DNA of 64,000 bases. Source: CBDCDJ01 sp965215355 (GTDB taxonomy: Bacteria; Deinococcota; Deinococci; Deinococcales; Trueperaceae). Below are positions 57,237-64,000 of this stretch, piece after piece. A program made the translations under genes and the position numbers. The stretch covers positions 2,046,001-2,110,000 of the forward strand of contig CBDCDJ010000007.1 of NCBI GenBank assembly GCA_965215355.1, read 5' to 3'. Under the pieces are notes generated by a model. The model did not search any database. It was not told where the DNA came from and was given only the letters and a program-made list of their open reading frames with translations. Position 1 is the first letter of the stretch; every line of letters begins with the position of its first letter.

Positions 57237-58066
57237 ACCTGTCGCCGTTCGCCAAACTCTACCTGACCTGCGCCGTCGTCGCCTTCGCCGGGCCGTTCGT
57301 TTTGCTTATCACTGCGTCGCTCGCCTTTCGCTGGGCCTGGCCCGATTTGCTGCCGAGCGTGTGGTGGTGGGCGGCGCGGGGCACGGCGCGCGTGCCGGTG
57401 GGGTGGGACTTCGTGTTCTCGAGCGCTTCCGGCGCTTTGCCCGCGCTGCGCAACACGGTTTTTATCGCGCTGGCCGTAACTTTTTTGTGCGCCCTCATCT
57501 GCCTGCCGGCCGCTCGAGCCCTGGCAACTAGAGAGTTTCGGGGCAAGGCGGGGCTCGAGTTTTTCCTCCTCACGCCGCTGGTCGTCCCCGAAATCGCGGT
57601 GGGGCTGGGCATCCTCGTCATCTTTTTGCGCTTGGGGTTGGCGGGTGGTTTTGTCGGCGTCGTCGTCGCTCACCTCATCCCGACGATTCCCTACATGACC
57701 CGCATTCTCACGGCGGTGTTTCAAAACCTGGACACCGGTTACGAGGCGCAGGCGCGCACGTTGGGCGCGGGGCCGCTGCAAACCTTTTGGCACGTCACCC
57801 TGCCGCTCGTCGCGCCGGGAATTCTCGCGGGCGGGCTGTTCACCTTTCTGGTGTCGTCGAACCTGTTTTTGCTGACCTTTTTCGTGTCGCGGGGCAGTTT
57901 ACAAACCCTGCCGACGCTGCTGTTCTCCAAACTCGCGGGGGGCGGCGGTTTGGACCCGGTGGCGGCGGGTTTGGCGCTGCTCGTGTCGCTGCCCGGCGTG
58001 GTGCTGCTGGTGTTGACTGAGAGGTTGATTAGGGATGAGGTGTTGGGGAGTGGGTTGGGATTGTAG
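57233..58066 (+). CDS. ABC importer permease 2
   Basis: A 277-residue permease, the last gene of the operon. EAA loop GYEAQARTLGAGPLQTFWHV, then TLPLVAPGILAGGLF. The start is the GTG at 57233, overlapping the previous stop; a much longer open frame upstream is out of register with coding sequence. LTPLVVPEIAVGLGILVIFL is the typical core helix. It completes the ATPase-binding protein-permease-permease set. Confidence 0.92.
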   Translation: MNLSPFAKLYLTCAVVAFAGPFVLLITASLAFRWAWPDLLPSVWWWAARGTARVPVGWDFVFSSASGALPALRNTVFIALAVTFLCALICLPAARALATREFRGKAGLEFFLLTPLVVPEIAVGLGILVIFLRLGLAGGFVGVVVAHLIPTIPYMTRILTAVFQNLDTGYEAQARTLGAGPLQTFWHVTLPLVAPGILAGGLFTFLVSSNLFLLTFFVSRGSLQTLPTLLFSKLAGGGGLDPVAAGLALLVSLPGVVLLVLTERLIRDEVLGSGLGL

Positions 58067-58107
58067 TCGTTTCAAAGGTGTAAAATAGGGAAGGAAATGA
58101 GTCTTCA

Positions 58108-58452
58108 ATGCCTAACCCAAACGAACATCTCGACACCAACAGGCTAAATCGCGAATTGCTAATCATTGCCGAAAACATTCAAGGTCTTATCAATCTCGAG
58201 TATGAGCGCGTCAACTGGGAACCCGAGCCCGAGAGTGCGCTTGACCAGGCCGGTTTGCGTAACGGTTTTGACGTCGTAAAAGATTATGTAGAGCATGGTG
58301 AAGCTGGCATAGCATTTGACCACTTGCTGTATATGATTAAAGAAACAAGGGTTCAGCTGTCTGAAGACTCTTGGACTTGCCTTCTAAACATTGCGAGCAA
58401 ACTTGGTGTATCACTCACCAGCCTCCAGACAACGCACCGTAACGAGGTATGA
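58108..58452 (+). CDS. Second MafI-like immunity protein (orphan)
   Basis: A 114-residue acidic helical protein. VVKDYVEHGEAGIAFDHLLY, then IKETRVQLSEDSW, fits the MafI-type immunity pattern better than the gene at 7279. GGAAGGA lies upstream of the ATG at 58108. The local sequence from about 58070 to 59120 is richer in A+T than its neighbours. No toxin or secretion gene is adjacent, so it may be an orphan immunity gene kept against rivals. The assignment is by pattern. Confidence 0.55.
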   Translation: MPNPNEHLDTNRLNRELLIIAENIQGLINLEYERVNWEPEPESALDQAGLRNGFDVVKDYVEHGEAGIAFDHLLYMIKETRVQLSEDSWTCLLNIASKLGVSLTSLQTTHRNEV

Positions 58453-58525
58453 CTGATACTCCATAAAAAGCCGTTCCTCAGCTGAGTTTTTGTTCGGTCG
58501 TTAGGCAGCAGGCTCGAGTTTCGGA

Positions 58526-58531
58526 TAAAAT
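58526..58531 (+). promoter_or_regulatory. -10 hexamer of the leaderless nucleotidyltransferase module
   Basis: TAAAAT, 5 nt before the ATG at 58537. Confidence 0.55.
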
Positions 58532-58536
58532 AACTT

Positions 58537-58728
58537 ATGCCCGTTCAAGAAAGCTACGGCAAACTGGGAGAAGAAGACGATTTCGACTTAACCTTCTGGC
58601 AAAGCCAAACACCCGAAGTTTTGTTTGAGGCGGCCTTCGACTTGGTTAAAGACTACCTGCTGATAAAGGAAGGCTATGCTGACGAGCCCAGACTTCAAAG
58701 AACTGTTGAGTCTTTTCAAAAAATATGA
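58537..58728 (+). CDS. Small partner protein of a nucleotidyltransferase module
   Basis: A 63-residue acidic protein, MPVQESYGKLGEEDDFDLTF then WQSQTPEVLFEAAFDLVKDY and LRLQRTV-like ending (RLQRTVESFQKI). Small proteins of this shape are often encoded just before DUF6036-type nucleotidyltransferases. The next gene starts 53 bases before this one ends, in another frame. It may be an antitoxin or a specificity subunit. Confidence 0.65.
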   Translation: MPVQESYGKLGEEDDFDLTFWQSQTPEVLFEAAFDLVKDYLLIKEGYADEPRLQRTVESFQKI

Positions 58729-59122
58729 GGTTCGTTATTTGATTGTCGGCGGCTACGCGGTGATGCGCTATACCGAGCCGAGGTTTACAAAAGACCTCGA
58801 CGTTCTTATCGCAGTCGACGACGACAACGCTCGAGCCGTTTACGCAGCGCTTGCAGAGTTCGGCGCACCGCTTCACAACCTTTCTTCAGAAGACTTCGCC
58901 CAGGAAGGTTATTTTTACAAGATGGGTAACCCTCCCTTACGTGTCGACGTGCTCATGTCGATTCCAGGTGTCAGTTTTGCCGAGGCATGGCAAAATCACG
59001 AGACCCTTCAAATTGCCGAAACGGAAATGTACTTCATTTCTAAGGGTGACCTTATCAAAGCTAAGCAAGCAGCCGGAAGACCGCAAGACCTACTCGACCT
59101 GGAAAAGCTCGAGCGTGATTAG
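58676..59122 (+). CDS. DUF6036/AbiEii-like nucleotidyltransferase
   Basis: A 148-residue protein with a minimal nucleotidyltransferase fold. LIVGGYAVMRYTEPRFTKDL, then DVLI, is the GG...DxD-type active site, and later Asp in LRVDVLMSI could be the third carboxylate. KGDLIKAKQAAGRPQDLLDL is the usual C-terminal helix of this group. Relatives include toxins of type IV systems (AbiEii) and MNT-like antitoxins. It is partly overlapped by its 63-residue partner. Role in defence is inferred from the family only. Confidence 0.8.
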   Translation: MLTSPDFKELLSLFKKYEVRYLIVGGYAVMRYTEPRFTKDLDVLIAVDDDNARAVYAALAEFGAPLHNLSSEDFAQEGYFYKMGNPPLRVDVLMSIPGVSFAEAWQNHETLQIAETEMYFISKGDLIKAKQAAGRPQDLLDLEKLERD

Positions 59123-59144
59123 ACCAGCCGTGTAGACGTGACTC

Positions 59145-60038
59145 CTACTTGCTCTCCGACAGCGCAAACCCGCGCATAAACTGCTCTTGCAGCAGCGCGA
59201 ACACGATAATCGGCGGCAGCAGCGTCAGCAGCGCGCCCGCCATCACGTAACCCCACTGCGTCCCCTCCCCCGTGCCGATGATGAGGTTGAGCCCGACCTG
59301 CACGACCTGCAACTCCTCGCGGCGGATGATGACTTTGGGCCACAGGTACTGGTCCCAGACGTACACGAACTGGATGACCGCGAGCGCGCCGATGGTGTTC
59401 CAGCTCATCGGGATGAGGATGCTGGTCAAAAAGCGCATGGCCGACGCGCCGTCGATGCGGGCGGCGTCGGCGAGGCTCTGCGGAATCGCCATAAAGTGCT
59501 GCCGAAACAAAAACGTCCCCGTCGCCGAGGCCAAAAAAGGCACGATGATGGCCCAATAGGTGTTCGCCCAGCCGAGACCGAAGGGGTTAGGCTCGAGCAA
59601 AACTCGCCGCGGATGCTGAAACCATTCCCAAAACGCCGCCCACGACTGCGGCGGTTGCTGCGAGACGAGGTCGAAGAGCGGAATGAGCAGCACCTCGGTC
59701 GGCATCATCAGCGTGAGCAGGATGAAGCCGAACACGAAGCGCTTGAACGGAAACCGAAAAAACACCAGCGCCATGCCCGCGAACAGCGACAGGATGGTTT
59801 TGCCCACGGTCACGGCAATCGCCACGACGAACGAGTTGCGCATGAACATCCACAGGTTCGCGTCTATCCACACCGCGCGCAGGTTGTTCAAAAACTCTGG
59901 TCCCGGTATCAAACTCGGGGTCAGCACCGCCGCGCGCGTCTGCGTCGCCTTGATAACCGCAAACAAAATCGGAAACATCACGATAGCGCAGCCGACAATT
60001 AAAACGAGGTGGACTATCCAGGCGTGGCGGTTGCGCAT
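59145..60038 (-). CDS. Carbohydrate ABC permease (MalG/UgpE type)
   Basis: A 297-residue inner-membrane permease of the MalG family with about six helices. EAA loop LADAARIDGASAMRFLTSIL, then IPMSWNTIGALAVIQF. The ATG at 60038 overlaps the stop of a five-codon MKEAN frame (60038-60055), which in turn overlaps the stop of the upstream permease. It is the last gene of a binding-protein/permease/permease set transcribed leftward. Substrate is a sugar or glycerol phosphate by homology. Confidence 0.92.
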   Translation of the reverse strand: MRNRHAWIVHLVLIVGCAIVMFPILFAVIKATQTRAAVLTPSLIPGPEFLNNLRAVWIDANLWMFMRNSFVVAIAVTVGKTILSLFAGMALVFFRFPFKRFVFGFILLTLMMPTEVLLIPLFDLVSQQPPQSWAAFWEWFQHPRRVLLEPNPFGLGWANTYWAIIVPFLASATGTFLFRQHFMAIPQSLADAARIDGASAMRFLTSILIPMSWNTIGALAVIQFVYVWDQYLWPKVIIRREELQVVQVGLNLIIGTGEGTQWGYVMAGALLTLLPPIIVFALLQEQFMRGFALSESK

Positions 60039-60054
60039 CAGTTGGCTTCTTTCA

Positions 60055-60981
60055 TTAGTTATCCCCGTACTGGACGTTGCGCGAGCCGTAACGAAACTGC
60101 AAAAGTGTGATAATCGCGACAATCATCAAAATAAAGATGCTGAACGCCGCCGCGAAACCGCTCTTGCCCTGCTGGATGCCCTCTTGAAACACCCGGTACA
60201 TCATGATGGTCGTGACGCCCGCGTTGTCGATGGGGTCGGGGCCGACGGGTCCGCCCCGCGTCATGATGTCGATAATGCCGAAGGCGTCGAAAAAGCTGAA
60301 GGTGAGGTTGGTGAAGACCAGAAAAAACGTCATCGGGCTCAGCATCGGCAGGGTGATGCGGAAAAAGCGCGACACGGGTCCTGCGCCGTCGATGGCGGCG
60401 GCCTCGTCGTACTCTTTGGGGATATTTTGCAGGGCGGCAAGGTAAAACACGATGTTGTAGCCCAGGTTTTTCCACACCGCCGCCAGCACGACGAGCAAAA
60501 AGGTCAGCCAGGCCGTGTCTAGCCACCTCGGTTTGATGCCGAACAGCTCGTTCAGGATGAGGTTGACCCCGCCGACCTGCGGGTTGAACAAGAACAGAAA
60601 AATCGTCGCGGCCACCGCGGGCGACAGGGCGAAGGGCCAGATGAGGAACAGGCGGTAAACGCGCGCCCCCCGCACCTTTTGGCTCGCGAACGTCGCCAGC
60701 ACGACGCTCAGAGACAAGCCGATAACGACCACGCAGAGGCTGAACAAGAGCGACTGCACCATAATCTGTTTGTAAGCGCCCGAAAAAGGGCCGACAAACA
60801 GGTCGGTAAAGTTTTCAAAACCGATAAACTTACGCGTGCCGAGCCGCAGGTTGCTTCGGTAAAAACTCAAAATAAACGCTTGAATCGCCGGAAAATAAAT
60901 AAACACCGCCAAGATGAGCAGCGACGGCAACAGCAACAACCAGGGGAAAAGGCGACTCTTGAAAACGGCGTGGTCTTGCAT
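60055..60981 (-). CDS. Carbohydrate ABC permease (MalF/UgpA type)
   Basis: A 308-residue permease with six helices. PWLLLLPSLLILAVFIYFPA is helix 1. EAA loop KEYDEAAAIDGAGPVSRFFR, then ITLPMLSPMTFF. The ATG at 60981 has TATGAT 6 nt upstream, so it has its own leaderless promoter although ugpB-like lies 320 bases upstream on the same strand. No ATPase gene is adjacent; a shared MsmX/UgpC-type ATPase must be encoded elsewhere. Confidence 0.92.
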   Translation of the reverse strand: MQDHAVFKSRLFPWLLLLPSLLILAVFIYFPAIQAFILSFYRSNLRLGTRKFIGFENFTDLFVGPFSGAYKQIMVQSLLFSLCVVVIGLSLSVVLATFASQKVRGARVYRLFLIWPFALSPAVAATIFLFLFNPQVGGVNLILNELFGIKPRWLDTAWLTFLLVVLAAVWKNLGYNIVFYLAALQNIPKEYDEAAAIDGAGPVSRFFRITLPMLSPMTFFLVFTNLTFSFFDAFGIIDIMTRGGPVGPDPIDNAGVTTIMMYRVFQEGIQQGKSGFAAAFSIFILMIVAIITLLQFRYGSRNVQYGDN

Positions 60982-60987
60982 CGTTAA

Positions 60988-60993
60988 ATCATA
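60988..60993 (-). promoter_or_regulatory. -10 hexamer of the leaderless sugar permease gene
   Basis: TATGAT on the minus strand, 6 nt before the ATG at 60981. Confidence 0.6.
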
Positions 60994-61067
60994 CCTGTTC
61001 CTTGGTTGAACGCCCTCGAGACGCCTTTTACCGCGCCGGGGCAACTGCAAAGTCAGCTTTCATCTAC

Positions 61068-61104
61068 ATTCGTCGTTGCGATGGAGCGGAAGCATTGAGA
61101 CAAC
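61068..61104. repeat. REP-like palindromic element, left unit
   Basis: ATTCGTCGTTGCGATGGAGC then GGAAGCATTGAG. It is related to the widespread CGTCATTGCGAGCG...GAAGCAATC repeat and is the inverted partner of 61137-61174. Confidence 0.55.
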
Positions 61105-61136
61105 CTCACGTAAGAGCAGAGCTAGCACGCTTCAAA

Positions 61137-61174
61137 GGGTGGAGATTGCTTCGCATTCGCTCGCAATGACGAAG
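61137..61174. repeat. REP-like palindromic element, right unit
   Basis: GGAGATTGCTTCGCATTCGC then TCGCAATGACGAAG. It faces the left unit across about 30 bases, the paired arrangement of BIMEs. Confidence 0.65.
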
Positions 61175-61253
61175 CGTTTTGCGCGGCTTGGGCGTCTTTT
61201 GGGTTGCCTTAGTTACTGTGTACACAGCCTCGAGCAGATGAACCCTCAGACTT

Positions 61254-61283
61254 AAAAAGAGGACGGGAGAAAACCCCGCCCTC
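61254..61283 (-). terminator. Terminator or attenuator after the sugar-binding protein gene
   Basis: Stem GAGGGCGGGG/CTCCCGTCCTC (one mismatch and a GT pair) followed on the minus strand by a CTTTTT tract. It would separate the abundant binding-protein message from the permease genes. Confidence 0.75.
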
Positions 61284-61300
61284 TCTATGACAGCCTTCGT

Positions 61301-62602
61301 TTAGAAGTTGCTGTTGTAGTCTTCCAGGGCGGCGTCGGCCAACCGTTTGGCTTCGGTCAAGGCCTCGTCCACATCCGCGCCGTTCAGCACTTTTTGGATG
61401 GCTTCTTCAATGATGGTGCGGGTTTCCAGAAAGCTGCCCATGAGCGCGCCCGCCGTGGCGGTGTTGGGCGTGGTCTCGAGCAACTGGTCGAAGGCGGCCG
61501 TGTAGTTGGGATTTTCGGTAAACCAGCCTTCGCTTTCAAGGTCTTCGACCGAGCTGGTGCGCACCGGGTAATAGCCGGTGATTTTGTGCCAGGACACCAT
61601 GTTCTCAGGATTCGTCATGTACAGGGCGAAGTCTTTGGCGACCTCCAACTCTTCTTCCGGATGGCCCGTGGTGAGCCAAATGCTTGCCCCGCCGATGACC
61701 ACGCCGGTGCGCTCGGTATCGTCGGGAATGGGCAGTTTAGCCACACCGAGGTCGAAGCCCACTTCTTGAGCGGTCTCAGTCAGGAAGGTCACTTGAGAGG
61801 TCGAGGTGATGTGAAACACGACCTGCTCGTTGGTGAAAATAGCTTCTGAACCGTCCCAGTCTTCAAACCTACCCGTGTAGGTGTAGTAACCGTTGTCGTT
61901 GAGTTCTTTGATCCAGTTGACGACGTTTTTGGCAGCGTCGCTCGTCAGCAGGACTTCGGTGGCGCGGCCGGAACGGCCGTTGTCGTTGTTGACCAGGGGT
62001 GCCCCCTGCTCGGCCATCCACTGCTCGAAAAACCAGCTGTGCAGGTTGAAGCCGATGCACTTGGCTTCGATGCCGGACGCGACAATTTGCTCGCAGGCTT
62101 CCAGCACGTCGCTGTAGGTTTCGGGCACGAAGTCGCGATCCAAACCGGCTTGCTCGAGCAGGTCTTTGTTGATGTAGACGACCGGGCTCGAGCTGTTAAA
62201 GGGAATCGAATTGACCGCGCCGTCGATGGTGTAGTAGTTGATGACCGGCTCGATGTAGTCGCCCAAGTCGATGCCGCCGCCGACGTTGCCGATAGGCTCG
62301 AAGATGCCCGAGTCTACGGCGAGTTGGCTGCCGACTTCGAACAATTGTACGAGGTGCGGCGGGTTGCCCTGGCGCGCGGCCAGCACGGCGGCGTCGAGGG
62401 TTTCGCGGTAGCTGCCCTTGCGCTCGCCGGTCACCTGGTAGGGCGAGTCGGAACCGAGTTGTTCGTTGAATTCGGCGATACGCTCCTGAATCCAGTTATT
62501 TCTGAGTTCATCGCTAAAGCCATGCCAGAACTCGATGTTGGTCTGCGCCGCGCCGATGCTCAGCACCAGCAGTGCGCTCAAGACTCCAAATAAACGTTTC
62601 AT
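61301..62602 (-). CDS. Sugar or glycerol-phosphate ABC solute-binding protein (UgpB type)
   Basis: A 433-residue periplasmic binding protein of the UgpB/MalE cluster. Signal peptide ends near residue 19 (GAAQT). NIEFWHGFSDELRNNWIQER opens the mature protein, SIPFNSSSPVVYINKDLLEQ is the hinge region, and GVVIGGASIWLTTGHPEEE is near the ligand site. GGGAGGT precedes the ATG. A terminator, a REP pair and a new promoter separate it from the two permeases it probably serves. Ligand inferred only to family level. Confidence 0.92.
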   Translation of the reverse strand: MKRLFGVLSALLVLSIGAAQTNIEFWHGFSDELRNNWIQERIAEFNEQLGSDSPYQVTGERKGSYRETLDAAVLAARQGNPPHLVQLFEVGSQLAVDSGIFEPIGNVGGGIDLGDYIEPVINYYTIDGAVNSIPFNSSSPVVYINKDLLEQAGLDRDFVPETYSDVLEACEQIVASGIEAKCIGFNLHSWFFEQWMAEQGAPLVNNDNGRSGRATEVLLTSDAAKNVVNWIKELNDNGYYTYTGRFEDWDGSEAIFTNEQVVFHITSTSQVTFLTETAQEVGFDLGVAKLPIPDDTERTGVVIGGASIWLTTGHPEEELEVAKDFALYMTNPENMVSWHKITGYYPVRTSSVEDLESEGWFTENPNYTAAFDQLLETTPNTATAGALMGSFLETRTIIEEAIQKVLNGADVDEALTEAKRLADAALEDYNSNF

Positions 62603-62844
62603 GTTACCTCCCGTTAGAGTTGTGCACCCCAGCCGCAGTGTGACGAAACCCTGTCAGGGAACTGTCAGCACTCGAGTTAGGGTTTGCAGGAACAGTGTAA
62701 CTTAAAAGTGTGCTCCGGCGCAGCTAGAGAGCTGTTTGATGAAGATTTTAGGAAGCAGAAAGTACCGGGGACCGAGTTGAAAGGACCGAGCCAGAAGAAA
62801 AGTGAGTTGACGACTGGCCGAGAATTCCGCTTGAACGAACTGTT
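62603..62844. other. Intergenic, promoter region of the UgpB-like gene
   Basis: About 240 bases. CTGACA followed about 14 bases later by CACACT on the minus strand is a weak candidate promoter for the binding protein. No gene or RNA seen. Confidence 0.35.
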
Positions 62845-64000
62845 TCAAACGAACAGCTGGCGTACCCAGGGCAGCAGGGCGACACCGAGAACCAGACTCG
62901 AGTGGAAAACCAAACTCGCCACCAGAGCGGCGAGACCGTTGCCGGTGCGGCGAAACACCTCGGCCAAGGCCAGGCCCGCACCCAGCAGCAACGGCGCGGG
63001 GGCCGCGAACACCAGGGCGAACAGCGTTCCGGAAATCAGCACCCCGTAGGGTCGGGGATAACGCGTTTGCAGGGGCGGCAGCGCGAAACTCCTGAAAAAG
63101 ACTTCGCTCAGCGGCACCAACACCGCTGCGGCGACCAGGCTCAGGGTCAACCGTGAAAAGTCCAAATAAAAAACGCCGTGGGGCAAGTAAGCGAGGTAGA
63201 CCAAAGTGGCAGCCACCAAACCGAGCCCGAGCCCAGTGCCTGGTACGATCTTGGCGGCGTTGCCCAACAGCGTCGCGACGGGGTCCAGGCCGCTCCGCGT
63301 CGTGCGCAAGACCGTGAGTAAAAAAAGAAGCGCGCCCAGACACGCAAAAAAGAGCGAACGCGTGTCACCCGACTGTAAAGGCGTGAGAAAAGCCAGGTAG
63401 TTCTCGTAGCGCAGCACCCCGTAGACAAACACCACGCCCAGCGAAAGGACGAGCGCGACGCCCAGGACGGCGTAAACCTGTAGAAGCGTCCAGGTTGCGG
63501 GCGCGTCCGGGTCGGGTGCGGGGGCGGGTTTCACGACGCGGCTTTCGCCCAATAAGTGTAGAGCCAGCAGACCGACAAGGAGAACCAGCCACAAAAGCGC
63601 GCGGTTCAGCACGTCGAGCAGCAAAGTGCCGCGGCGCAACGCCGCTCGCGCCGCCAAACTGCCGGCTCTCAGGTCGCCTTGGCCGTAGTAAACGAGCGCG
63701 AGCGCGCGCAAGTCCTTGCCCTGCGCCTCGGTGTCCTCCGAGCCGCGCAGCGCTACCGCCGTCTCGAGATCGCTCACGGCCCCGCTCAGGTCGCCCTGCG
63801 CCCACTTGACGCGGCCCAGCAGAGACAGCAGGGCGGGGTCGCGGGTGCCGTTCACCGTTTGGTAGCTTTCCAGCTCGCGCCCGGCTCCCGCCGCGTCGCC
63901 GAGTTTGAACAGCAAACCCGCCAGCGCGAGCGGGTAACGCCGGTTGAGGGGCTCCGCCGCGCCGGCGCTCCGGTAAGCGCCTTGCGCCGCGCCGTAGTCA
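62845..64000 (-). CDS. TPR-CPBP membrane protein (N-terminus beyond window)
   Basis: The minus-strand frame is open through the right edge. The visible part begins inside TPR-like helical pairs (LLSLLGRVKWAQGDLSGAVS, LALVYYGQGDLRAGSLAARA), then about nine hydrophobic segments. The C-terminal region has the CPBP/Abi protease layout, PLSEVFFRSFALPPLQ and VASLVFHSSLVLGVAL, but the first Glu of the EExxxR motif is Ser. Activity is therefore uncertain. It could process or retain envelope proteins. The start codon lies outside the window. Confidence 0.8.
   Translation of the reverse strand, partial: DYGAAQGAYRSAGAAEPLNRRYPLALAGLLFKLGDAAGAGRELESYQTVNGTRDPALLSLLGRVKWAQGDLSGAVSDLETAVALRGSEDTEAQGKDLRALALVYYGQGDLRAGSLAARAALRRGTLLLDVLNRALLWLVLLVGLLALHLLGESRVVKPAPAPDPDAPATWTLLQVYAVLGVALVLSLGVVFVYGVLRYENYLAFLTPLQSGDTRSLFFACLGALLFLLTVLRTTRSGLDPVATLLGNAAKIVPGTGLGLGLVAATLVYLAYLPHGVFYLDFSRLTLSLVAAAVLVPLSEVFFRSFALPPLQTRYPRPYGVLISGTLFALVFAAPAPLLLGAGLALAEVFRRTGNGLAALVASLVFHSSLVLGVALLPWVRQLFV

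Noticed and set aside
1..64000. tRNA or rRNA genes
   Set aside because: I looked for T-loop GTTCGANTC patterns with matching acceptor stems and for rRNA blocks and saw none that fold convincingly. A tRNAscan run would settle it.

Overview
This is high-GC bacterial chromosome with dense, strand-alternating gene order. It most likely comes from a Deinococcota bacterium, possibly Truepera-like. The lineage call is inferred from gene content (envelope proteins with SLH-like and outer-membrane beta-barrel domains, a ClpS pair, a bacterial RIO1-type kinase) and from a strong sequence signature: about two dozen genes have a TANNNT -10 hexamer only 5-8 nt before the start codon, the leaderless-mRNA arrangement documented in deinococci. 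The palindrome CTCGAG is also conspicuously frequent in every reading frame. No rRNA, tRNA, CRISPR array, phage or complete insertion sequence was seen.

Layout. 1-5.4 kb: FtsK (cut by the window edge), an AI-2E-type permease, a degenerate LytM/M23 protein and ribosomal protein L28, all on the minus strand. 5.5-10.3 kb: small conserved proteins, polyphosphate glucokinase, an AT-rich MafI-like immunity gene, a SRPBCC protein, a sugar nucleotidyltransferase and an MBL hydrolase. 10.3-16 kb: a Met-rich CHRD/eight-EF-hand secreted protein, an ECF sigma/anti-sigma pair, a deaminase, a GGDEF-RHH fusion and a polyprenyl diphosphate synthase. 16-22.3 kb: an 18-codon ORF with a strong promoter, a RIO kinase, ManA, a tandem-repeat leader ORF coupled to a VTT membrane protein, a lipoprotein, a FAD oxidase and RuvC. 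22.3-33.6 kb: a 1263-residue GH13 enzyme, divergent from a three-gene secreted cassette (cohesin-like lipoprotein, unknown secreted protein, dockerin-bearing degenerate metzincin), then a PRC-barrel protein, two SLH/collagen-like surface proteins and a TPR protein. 33.6-41.4 kb: a molybdenum hydroxylase pair (IorA/IorB-like), MurE, a kinase-like protein, a CNNM/CorC protein and a sirtuin. 41.4-47.6 kb: a structured intergenic RNA candidate, a PAS-LuxR regulator, an MFS exporter, a ZIP-like protein, a DUF4385 protein, a perfect 230-bp direct duplication and a TVP38 protein. 47.9-51 kb: clpA with two clpS paralogues. 51-64 kb: a protease/propeller/barrel surface protein, a complete four-gene ABC importer, an AT-rich patch with a second MafI-like gene and a nucleotidyltransferase module, a sugar ABC importer without its ATPase, and a partial TPR-CPBP protein.

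How things fit together. Much of the window is envelope biology: division and peptidoglycan (FtsK, MurE, polyprenyl synthase, LytM-like), surface display (SLH/collagen, cohesin/dockerin, EF-hand, beta-barrel) and import. The most noteworthy items are: (i) leaderless mini-ORFs whose stop overlaps or abuts the start of the main gene (4971-5021, 18241-18369, 31529-31546, 43567-43608), one of them a 15-bp tandem repeat encoding MTLLT pentapeptides; (ii) the cohesin/dockerin/pseudo-metzincin cassette; (iii) a second ClpS with altered N-degron pocket residues; (iv) the 230-bp duplication; (v) the CTCGAG excess. All functional statements come from reading the sequence and from family knowledge; no database search was run.
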